DNA of 64,000 nucleotides from Maniola hyperantus (Eukaryota; Arthropoda; Insecta; Lepidoptera; Nymphalidae): NCBI RefSeq assembly GCF_902806685.2, contig NC_048556.1:9510734-9574733 (forward strand), written 5' to 3'. The notes beneath the pieces are model-generated. The model was not told where the DNA came from. It did not search any database and saw only the letters and a list, made by a program, of their open reading frames with translations. Position numbers and translations under genes: made by a program. Below, piece after piece: positions 37,101-49,100 of the stretch; within the stretch, counting starts at the first letter, position 1; every line of letters starts with the position of its first letter.

Positions 37101-40100
37101 TCGGATGGAGACGGAGGAGCAAGCTTCAGGGCCGAGTACCGCTTTAGACAGCACGGTCGCATTGCACGCGGACCTGCGGCGCCAGCAACCGCTCGTCGAC
37201 GCGCTCGCGGACTGCGTACTTGTAGTCGACGATGATGACGCGCATTTGGCCAGTGAGTAAAACCAAGATTCACTGTTACATAATATCGTTTTTAGGGTTT
37301 CGTACCCGAAGGGTGCCAACAGGACCCAATTACTAAGCATCCGCTGTCCGTCCGTCCATCCATCTGTCTGTCAGCGGGCTGAATCTCGTGAATAGGTAGA
37401 GAGTTAAATTTTCACAGAATATGTTCTATTGCTGCTATAATAGCTATAACAGCAAATAATAAAAATTTTGATTAGCCATGATGAAAATTTAAAATATAAA
37501 TAAATTGCTATTTCTTGTACGAGGTACGTATTAAAATTTTGTGCTCGCTTCGCTTGCGCTGCAGTTGAAGTTGCCTTGCAAAACAATATTTTTACTAACT
37601 TATTTTTAAAATGTTCATTCTTTAACAGGTGTATCAGAAATCGAGGACCAACTGCGCGCTCTGGGCGAGCGTTGGTCGCACGCGTGTCAGTGGACGCTCG
37701 CCCGCCTCGAGCGGTTGCAGCGCGGCGCGGCGCTCGACCAGCAAAGCGCCGAGTTGCATGAACAAGTGCATACACTTGAGGCGGACCTCAAACAGGTATG
37801 TGTTCAAGTTCGAGCTACTAATATAACGATGTAGTTTACGCTTCTTGATCATAGATGTCGCTGTAATATACAGGCATCGCGCTATCAATTTTTTTAATAT
37901 TTATTCAGTATCTATGCCCCGCGTGGGGGAGCCCCGCGTGGGGGTGAGCCCTGGGGCTCGAAGAAATAATCTAAGAGGTCGAGGGGCAACGTCTTCCTAA
38001 GGGCGCCTTCTGTGTTCCTGTGAGGCTCGGACCACGGCTTAGGATGGCGTTGGGATGGGTGGATTGGTTGGACTACTGGTTAGTCCGTACGCCCCCGAGG
38101 CCGTGGCGTGAGTCCACGTCCGGGTGACGACGTTAGAAATCGGGTACCTCGTCGTCGCCGGTGAAGATGCTGTACTAAGGTTGGATTGTGTAGCCCTACG
38201 AGATAGGGAGCATTGTCGGTCATGATTTGATCGTCGGGATCGTTAAGGACGTGCTTAAGGCGCCTTTTATCTTTCAAATGACTTCAGTAAATACTGTTTT
38301 ACAGATGGAAGCATACCCAGCGAGCGAGATCGGCGAAGTCCTCGAACGCATTTCAGCGCTGCAGCGCTGTAGTTCATCACTAGCAAGTCAAAGACGGGGA
38401 CTCGCAATGCTACTGCAGCGCTTGTCAGCGATTGAAGGGACAGAGCGGCTAGCGGACAGTGCGGATGCCTTGCATGATCGGCTTGACGCTTTAGAGTTGA
38501 TACTTCGAGTGCAAGCTGATAGAGTAAGTTTTTTGTAACTAACAAGTTGAATTATCTTGGTGAGACAACGCTCAGTCGACGAAAGATACGTTTTTACATC
38601 AAGTAACGTTTTTATATGAATTTTGATGCTGTTTTGACTATAATCGAATCACCATTCCGACATTAACTAACCTAACCTAACGACCTAGGCGTCCGAATCA
38701 CACACTTTGGTTTATTGGACGCGTAAATAGTTGAATACTCTAATAGTAAAACTGCATATGAAAAAAAAATGCAGCGATGTGTGAAGTCATGGGTCAATCG
38801 ATAGCTCAAGGACGTAACCCAAACAAATTGTTCTTCTAGGTAAACGCGTCCCATCTTAGGCCGCATTATCACTTTCCATCAGGTGTGTCATAATGAATTA
38901 AAAAAAAAACTTCGAAACTACTTTTGTCCAAAAAAAGTTTAAAGGCAGAAACAAACTATAAAGCGTAAAACTAACTATGGGACACGTCCGTAAGCTGTCG
39001 TGTGCACAGTCGTCTTGCGAGATAATAATATGTCTTGGACATCCGCAAACGTCCTAGCGCTCAAGGTTACATCTGCGACTTTCGTCCGACAGTGAGTGTG
39101 TACAGTTCAGTGTATTAGTATTGTCCAGATACCTATAAGTCGCGGCTGACGGACGCGTCCCATAGTTTGTTTCACGCTTAAAGTCGTTACACTTTCAAGT
39201 TGCACTGAAGAATTTTTTTTTTTTTTTTTTTAAGAATATTAGCCATGTTAAATGACTAATATTCCCCTTTCCTCTCCAATTAAGCGTCAGGCTTGTGCTA
39301 GGAGTAGGTACGACAATAGTGCAACGGGCGGGGTTTGAACCGTCGACCTTTCGGTTTTCAGTCCACTCTTATACCGGTTGAGCTATTGAGGCTCTTTGAA
39401 AACTTTTTATTTCTTTACAGATAAAGGAACTAGGTTTTGAATTCGACATCACGACGGAATCTAGTGCTGATGGTACCACCACTATAACTACCACGACCAC
39501 CACGTTGGAACTCGACCATCGAACGAAGAAGCCACGACTTAGCGACAAATCCAGCGCAGACTTCCAGATTGGGTACAAAGTGTTTGACAACTGGGCTGAG
39601 GCTACTGAGAAGGCTCTTGCAGAGGTGAGTTTAAACCCCCCTTTTATATTGTCAAGGGGGCCCCCCTTTGTTTTATAACTTGTGAAGTACCTTTGGCATT
39701 TGAGAGGGGGGGGGGTTGGGGGGATTGACTGTTTACTGGATTATGTAGTTTGATTTTAATTTAGTTTGTAACGATGTTTGCTGGAATATAGATCGTCTTT
39801 AAAAGCCCCTTACAAAATGCCCCTTAAAAAAGGTTTTTTTTTAGTTCAGGTACAAGTTAGCCTAACTAACAAAACCTGACGGGCTAACCTGGAAGGGTTA
39901 TGGTAGTTTTTATTAAACGCATATTTTTGTTTGTTCCAGTGTATGCGAGAGCTAAGCGAAGGATCGAGCGACCAGTCTCGCGACCAGTCGCGCGACTCGG
40001 CGCGTGCGTTGCTACAGCGCGTACAACGCGAGAGCGAGGAACAACGCGCGGACTTCGCTAACGTTGAGGAGATACAGAGGCGATTGGCTGCTGACTCTTC

Positions 40101-43100
40101 TCTCAGAGGTAATTTTTTTATGGTTCCGTACCTCAAAAGGAAAAACGGAACCCTTATAGGATCACTTTGTTGCCTGTCTGTCTGATGTTAAGTGATTACT
40201 GTCGCCCATGAACATTTGCAGCACCAGAGGAACTGCTGATGCGTTGCCGGCCTTTCAGAAGTTTATACTATATACTCTATCTCTTCACTCGGTTCAGGGT
40301 CCTGGCTGAAAATCAGCGCTGTATGCTCTTGTGTATCAAAGCATACAGCAAAATGCTGAGCTGGAACCATTGAATTTATTCCGTCGGCAATCTTACAATT
40401 TGTTGCCAAATATTTAAAACTAGGCGATGTCCTCGTAAGTTTCGGTTTTTAAAAGTCCCGTGGGAACCCTGGACTGTAGGCTATCTATGTACCAAATTTT
40501 GCCAAAATCGGTTAAACGGATGAGCCGTGAAAAGCCAGCAGACAGTCAAACAGACGGACAGACAGTCAGATAGACAGACAGACACACTTTCGCATTTATA
40601 ATATTAGTATGGATAAGTATAGATATGTAAAACATTCTTCTTTCAGACGAAGCGAAACAACACGCGGACAGTATAGATGAACTTAAAAAACGATGGGAGA
40701 ACATACAAGAGACCCTCCTTAGCATACGAAATATGATGAATCTTCTAGAAGATAAAGAGAACTTCTACAAGAACGTAGAAGGTTTGCAGAGGGAACTTGA
40801 CGACGTCCACAAATGGAAAGACAAGATGTTGAAGGAACCACCTTCGAATAACCAATTAATACACTTACGAAACCGAATACGTGCAGTCAAACAACTAGAG
40901 ATGAAACTCAAGGAATTAAACGCACAATCGATTATATTACTAACGAAATCGATATCGAAATCGCACAAAGACGATATCGAGAGAGACGCGAAACGAATAA
41001 ACGAAGACTTCGAAGAGCTATTACTATATCTAAGCAAACGAGAAGTGGAGATTAAAATAGCTTTGAACAAAAAAAACGCCGACCTTACCAACTGAAGATG
41101 ATTATAAAACTGTTCAAAGAAAGATTCAGGATATGGAGTCACAAATTATTGCAGAACACGCAATTATATCTTCAAAGGACGAAATGGCGAAAAAGTTGGA
41201 GGATTTAAAACAAATGCGGAAACAATTCGATGATCTGCAATCCTCTTACGATAGTGTAGTGAAACAGAAAAGGGAGAAGTATGAAAAAGGAAGTGTTGAG
41301 GAGTTGAATTTGAGGAGCAGCCTTGAGAACCTGGTGATGAGATTCTCGGATTCTAAGACGATTCTGGAGCAGAAGATAAATAAAATAGACAAAGGTAAGG
41401 TTTTTAGGGCCTAAAGTTTGGAAAATAATGCGTCTTATACTTCTGGCTCCACGGAAGAGCAGAGTTGTGTCTATGTTCTCACCACAGGCGCAGAAAATGC
41501 TGAGTGGAGTCCATTTTGGTACTACGTACCAGGCATCTTATTTTGAGTGAATTTTAAATTTTTTATGTGTACTTTCTGTGGCACCGAATAAACACTTTTT
41601 CTTTCTTTCTTTCTTTATAATTTCGTACAAAACGGCGGCCTCTTTTGTCGATTTTTCTTAAATTTTCAAACTCACCTGAAATCGTGGGTTTTTGGTTCGT
41701 ATAGTCGTAGGTTGACCTAACCCTCGTTAAGTCGACATAAAGAATTGTTCACTACCTCATTTCTATTTTAACTAAATTCAACTATTTCGATTTTTACTTT
41801 TTATTTTTGATTTCGAAATAAAGAATTGTTCACACTACCTTATTTCTATTTAGTTATTAAACTCAACTATTTTGATTTTTACTTTTTATATTTGATAAGT
41901 TGACCATAAACAATTTAATTTTCAGCCATAGAGCTACTAGATAAACTAGATGTGGAGCAACGGGAGTTGACTCAATGGCTGGACAAGGCACAAGCGTTTG
42001 TAGACAGCAATAAGTCAGTGCCTTTTGGCGATGTACAAGAGTTGGAACGGCTATTGGATACTAGCAATGTAAGTTGTAGTCATTCTTAACAATATGAGCA
42101 ATTTGATATAAGATCAAGACTTTGATACTTCAAAATTCCAATGTTTTCATCTAAGACCGTATCATCATTCATCATGTATAATCACAGTCAAGTTTTATCC
42201 ATTGATGGAAAAAAGTTTAGATTACAACACAGGTGTTATTCAAGGGGCGGACCAACAAACTCCTAAAAGGTCGGCAACGCATCGGCGGTTCCTCTGGTGC
42301 TGCAAGTGTTCATGGGCGGCGGTAAACACTTAACATCAGGTGACCCGCCTGCTCGTTTGCTCGCTATCTCTATTAAAAAACAGTTTTGAGAACGCCATTT
42401 TTGCTCTCATGTCGAAAGTATGGTTTACCCTTAAGGACTAAAGTCGTCTTTCGACATGACTTTTCAACAAGAGGTCTTGGTCTATGAATCAACTGATTCA
42501 TAGAGCGATACCTCTCAAAATGTTTGGTTTTATAAAAATCCTATGAGTACTCTTTGATTTTTCGGGACAAAAATTAGGTTCGTCTTGGTAACTAATTTCA
42601 TAAAAATAGGTTAAAAGCGGATGTGTCATGAAAGGTAACAGACAGAGTACAGACAGACACACTACATTTATATTATTAGTATGAACCAAAATCGTACGAC
42701 TTATTTTATAAAACTGATTTGTTTTAGAAATTCCACGACCAACAAGCTACCTACAAACAGAAAATGGAGAGCATCGAAGCAACCAAAGAAACAATACTAG
42801 AAGACTGTGACGAAACCCTAACCAAAACCCTAATGACGGATGTCAAAGAGTTGCGAAAACGATACGAAACCCTTACCGAGACTTCTCTTAAACTTAACGA
42901 GGGTTTAAGAAGGGGTTTAGAGAAATCTGAAGGACTGTTCCGTAGGATTGATGAAATGGAGAGATGGTTGGCGGATTTCGAACAGGAAATGCCGAAGGAA
43001 GATGAGTGTAATATAACAGATTCAGCTGAGTTGTATCAGATGAAGACGCGGTTCCAGACTCTGAAGGACAAGTGTGATGATAAGACGCCAGAGTTCAGGA

Positions 43101-46100
43101 ATTTGAATGAAGATGGTGAGTTTTGTAAACTTTATGCTTTTACTAGATACGGGCTTTTTCGTCGGCATAGGTTTAAAAGTGTACCATATGTATGTATGCA
43201 AGATATCTCTGTACCAAATAGATGATACGCACAACTTCTTCTATGTGGATTTAGGTGTTTCCGGTACAAAAAGTAGCGAATGCCGGCTAAATCGGTTAAA
43301 TGAATGGATTGTGAAAAGCTAGCAGACAGACACTATTTCGCATTTATAATATTAGTATAGAGTAAAGGTCTGTACGCATCTGAGCTGCGCTGCGCGTCAC
43401 TGCAGGGCGCGGCACAGAGCGTCAAAATATTATTTCTATCATTTTGTATGGCGCATATCGCACTAGAGCGACGCTTCGCCGCGCGTTGCTGCGCGTCGCG
43501 GCTGGGAGAATATTGTGAAGCACAGCGCAGTAACGCTCTGTGGACTGTGCAGCTACGCTAGTGCGACATACCCAGGCGTGTCGCGTCGCTTCAGAATGCG
43601 TATGGCGCTCGGATAAGATACACGCGCATCGAGTTAAGTATTTAATTTACAGGCGTGATAGACCTCAAAATAAATAACGTAGTTTTAATTTTTGGCATAT
43701 GACGGCTCTTAGAAGTATATCCTCAAAATTCCCAACCCCTAGGATGTTGGCTTCCACCCTTTCCCTCTTCACTGTCGCTCATCTTGCGACGTTGTTGCTC
43801 GTACGCGAACGGGTATAGAAGTGACGCGCAAGTGACGCGAGCTGCCGCGTAGTGTAGTTGTAGTGCGGTAGGTACCGTGAGCGGCCTGAAGTGACGCGCC
43901 CTGCAGTCGGACTGCAGTGACGCGCAGTGCAGCTCAGGTGCGTACGCAGCTTTAGGGAAAATGTTTGAAAAACGATAACGATACTTTTTTAATGATTATG
44001 GATGCTATTGTGGGGAAAGTTGTTTGGGGTGCTCATTACGAAAATAATGCCCATTTCATGTATCTACGCAACTTTTTACTCTATTGTTTAGGAAACGAAG
44101 CGTTACTCGCAGCGGAAAGTGCTCCAGCGTTGGCTAGACGTCTCACGCAACTCAATGCTGGTTGGACGCGGGCCACGCATTCTGTGTATGAGAGATATAA
44201 GTGAGTATGATCGAGTTTTACGTAGTTATAGTAGTTGATATAAACTTCTTTATGCAGTGGTCCGACCGCCGGCGAGAAAACGACTAACTATCGGCGATTT
44301 TCTCTCTCAAGAAACGCACAATAAGTGTACATTCCGTGTAAACGAAACAGATGCATATATCAAAAGTTGCTTACTGAGTGCCGGCGACGACTCGCTTTAC
44401 TAGTTTAGCTGAGCGACGAGCTTTCAAAAATAAACTCGCTCAGCGATATTCGTTCAGTGATGCTCGCTGTTTGTAAACACGTGTAGGTTTGCATAGGACT
44501 GAGCGACCGCGGGCGAATGGCGCGCGTAATCGCTCGTCGCACTTGCACACTCGCTTATAGCCCAGCGACAAAACTATCGAAACTACACACTCGCTTCCCG
44601 CTGATCGTCAACTTGTTTATAGTTTCTAGTTCTACTCGTTTCTCGTTCATCGTCGGCGGTCGGACCACTGCCTTAGGATTAATTAGGGCTTTGGAATGGA
44701 TGGAAACTTTTAGCTCACGACAAGCGACATGCTAATGTTAATAGTATATCTGTATATGCTATAAGTTTGACGTATGATATACGCATTAGATAATATATTA
44801 TATACCTATCTGTAATTTTTGAAACTTCAAATAATTTGAAAATCCAAAATACCCAATGTTATTTCATAGTTTTAAGTTTTCACTTGTGTCAGCAGTCAGC
44901 ACTGATTGCCAATTTTTTAAATACTTTAGTTTCTTTATACTTTACTAGTGCTCCGCCTCGACTTCACCTAGGTTGAGCAATGAAAAAAGTACCTTTCAAA
45001 TGGTAAAATAATTTTTCAAACAGGTGCAGTGGTTCCGGAGATAACCCTCAACATACATACAAACTCATAAAATTAGCACTCTTTCTTTATAATATTAGTA
45101 TAGTATTTTTCGTGAAATGCAGCTAATTTGAGACCAGCTGGTCAGTGTCCAAAGTTTAAAAACGTTGGTCTCTTTACCAGGGTCCTGGCAGAAGCATGGC
45201 ACGAATCAGGCGAGCTACGCGCATGGCTGGCCCAGCAAAGCGCATGGTTAGACGGCTTACAACGACGACTGACCAAGGAGACGAGAGCTAGAGCTGATGC
45301 TGAGGACATCTCTGATGAGCTTTATGTGAGTTAATTGTAATAGCCTCGATAGCTCAACGGTTATAGGAGCGGACTGAAAACCGAAAGGTGGCCGGTTCAA
45401 ATCCCACCCGTTACACTATTGTCGTACCTACTCCTAGCACAAGCTTTACGCTTCATTGGAGGGGAAAGGGAAATATGAGTCAGGAATTTGGCTAATATTC
45501 TTTTTAAAAAAAAATCGCTTTTTACTGTTTGATAACTTTTTAAAGAATCTCGGATAGTGTATCATTATCAGATTACTCTTTCAACGTCAGAAAATTAATG
45601 TACATTGTACATCGACCTTTAGAAGGAGATAGGATGTGTAGAGCATTGTTTCTGTCTTATAAAGAAAGTCTCTTTTTATTAACACTTTTTTCCACGACCG
45701 AAAGGCGGACTCCCTGTCGGTCGTGGAAAAAGTCTTTATAAATACTTCTTGTAGATTTTTATGGCAGGGCAGGTTATGTGTGCCGTATGCCAGATGAGTT
45801 ATGGGCAAAATCTGCTTCTTTTTGGACGCCCCAGAATCATCAACGCCAGCGTGGTCGGCCGAGGCGACGTTGGCGTGATGAATTAGATAGATAACTCTAC
45901 AGTTACGTGGCCTGAAGAGGCACGAAATAGAAAATTGTGGAAGGATCGGAGGGAGGCCTTTGCCCAGACGTGGGACAGCACAGGCTGATTTAGATTAGAT
46001 TAGATTTTTTTACTCTCTGGTTGTCAAAATTTAGTGCTAAAGCCTCTTTTGTACCCTATTTTTGCGTTAAATTTTATTCATAAATTTATTGTAGTCACGT

Positions 46101-49100
46101 TAATTGTTTTTGGTATAGGATCTAGAAAACTACGTGTCGAACCGCAGCGAAGAGCGTATGTCTCGTATCGAGGCGGTGGGGCGACAGTTGGCGGATGCAC
46201 ACATCATGCCCAACTGGATCAGAGCCGAGATCGATGCGCTCACACGACGCTGGGAATCGCTGCAGAAACAAGTAAGAACAGTCTCAGACGTTAGTCATCG
46301 GAGCGCCTAATCTAAATATATAAAAGGAAAAGGTGACTGACTGATTGACTGATCTATCAACGCACAGCTCAAACTACTGGACGGATCGGCTGAAATTTGG
46401 CATGCAGATAGCTATTATGACGTAGGCATCCGCTAAGAAAAGATTTTTGATAATTCAACCCCTAAGGGGGTGAAATAGGTGTTTGAAATTTGTGTAGAAC
46501 ACGCGGACGAAGTCGCGAGCATAAGCTAGTCACATCTATATATATATATATATTTGAATAGTAGGCACCATCCGTATTGGATGAACTGTTTGAATTAGGT
46601 GATTCTAAGACATTGTTTTTGAACAGGCAGCTGATAGAACCGCGGAGTTAGAAGCCGCAGCTCGGGAGGCGGCGCGCTGTGAAGTCTCTCTCGATAACCT
46701 ACAGCAATGGCTGACTTCGGTGCAGAACAGGGCCTTTAGAGACGAGCCTCTGGATGAACAACAGGTAAAAATTGATATATAGATATATTTAACCTAGCTG
46801 TAGCAGTATAAGCAGTATAAGTGTAGAATTTGATAGCTACAGTATGGTAATCTTTCCGGATGTCTCCCTTAATTGGCTAAAACATAGTAGCAAGAATATA
46901 ATATACTTTTAACCAATAAAATTGTTATTAAATTGGCGAAGGTCATAATTTAAATATTACTAGGGGACTGTTGACATAAAACAGAGAGGTTACTGAAAGC
47001 CCGTTCAAAACAAAGGCGATAACAGGTGCACTCGAATAGGATGGATTTAAGTTTTTAAAAATACCGTGGGAACTCTATGATTTTCCGGGATAAAAAGTAG
47101 CCTATGTCCTTCCCCGAGGATGCAAGCTATCGCTGTACCAAATTTCGTCAAAATCGGTTGAATGGATAGGCCGTGAAAGGCTAGCAGACATACAAACAGA
47201 CACACTTTCGCATTTATAATATTAGTATGGATAGTATGGATTATTTTGTGCGTCAAAAAAGAAACTAAATTAAATCGTTACCTATTATAAGTTTTAATAA
47301 TAGCTTTAAAAAAATAAACTAAACTGTTGACCATTATCAGTTGATATTTTGTTAGGGGTACCAGATTTCATGAAAAACATGCGATACCCTGTTTATAATT
47401 CTTGTATGAAAAACTGTAACTGAAAGTTTGTTTTTTTCGTAGTTGCCCGTGGAGTTCGCAGCACAGCGTGAAGTATTGCGCGAGGTCGAGCAACAAGTCG
47501 AGGCGTATCGCGAAGCGGGAAAACTGGAGGCGGCCGACCGGTTGCGCGACCAGCTAGATCATGTCCGGGTAATGTATAATTTACTAAGTGCTTAGCAAGC
47601 TAAACTTTTTTGTTCGGAATATCCGACGCTTCATTATTTAAAAAAAAATCTGTTTGTAGGTGGGCATTTTGACTTTTCCAGATGTTTGTACTCAGCCCTG
47701 GTACTCATACACAACTCAGGATTTCTTTAGAAATGTAGGTATCCTCACTACGTTTTCCCATACCGAAAAGCGATTTAGCCCTATTAATGTCTTAGAGGGC
47801 ATGATGCATATTCAGGATTCTAACTCGTTATTGTCAAGCATTCTAACCACACTGGGCCATCGCAGCTCATTTCTATCTTCTCTATATATAAAAATGAATC
47901 GCTGAATATGTTGCTGATCGCAAATCTCGAGAACAGCTGAACCGATTTCGCTAATTCTTTTTTTATAATATTCCTTGAAGTACGAGGATGGTTCTTACGG
48001 AGAGAAAAATTTAAAAAAATTGCCTGAAAAAGAATCGACTGTTAGGCGGTACGAAGTTCGCCGGGGCAGCTAGTAATCCATACTAATATTATAAATGCGA
48101 AAGTGTGTCTGTCTGCTAGCTTTTCACGGCTCAACCGTTGAACCGATTTTAACGAAATTTGGTACAGAGATAGCTTGCATCCCGGGGAAGGACAAGGCTA
48201 CTTTTTATCCCGGAAAATTGAAGAGTTCCCATAGGATTTTTAAAAACCTAAATCCACGCGGACGAAGTCGCGGGAATCATCTAGTATAATATAATATAAT
48301 ATTATGTTAAAGAAAACGTTTCATTGTGAAACGGCTAATGAACAAAAACTTCTGAACAGCGCAACTTAAACGAAACGGAAGAACAGCTTAAAATATTGAA
48401 GAAAGAGCAAGACGAAGACTCGAATAGCGCTACAGAGGCTGGAACCGAATCGGAGTCAGAAGCAACGCGACTTGCGACGAGACTGACGCGTGCCACTGAC
48501 GCGTTGCGGGAAGTGCAGCGCGGCGCGACTGCTGCGTTGTCTCTGCGCGCTGCTGATCCTGATGCAGTGCGCGCTCAACTGCGGACTTGCCTTGTAAGTA
48601 CTGTCTTTTGTATCTAGTGCGAAAATAGCATCACGGAACAGAAGCAGAATCAGAAGCAACGCGACTTGCGACAAGACTGACGCGTGCGACTGCGGGAACC
48701 GAGAAGATAGGGTTCATTTTTAGCGAACAAAATCAATGTGATGGCGGTTACTTTAAAAAAAGTGGGAGGTCTCTGAATTTTTTTGCTATCCGAGTGGGAT
48801 GTCAAATAAAAGAGGAGAATATTCTGAGTTCATAAATATAAGTAAGTACAATATTAAAACAAACCAAGTGACAGAAAAACAATTGAAGACGTGATTGAAG
48901 GACAAACCAACAAAACAATAAACAAACACACTTTCGAATTAATAATAAGAGTACTGATTTAAGTTTACAGTTTAGTTTGAATAACAGTTGCATTATCATT
49001 TTTATTTTTGAAGCTTTTGCTTGAAAAATTTAAAGTTCTGCGCGAACCACCAACTAGTTTGGACAAATGATGAGTACAGTGTTCCGAACCGTCCATGCGG

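Noticed and set aside
41069..41080. Programmed -1 ribosomal frameshift at AAAAAAC
   Set aside because: A -1 shift leads to a frame with early stops; the continuing rod frame needs +1 (one base skipped). An indel is simpler.
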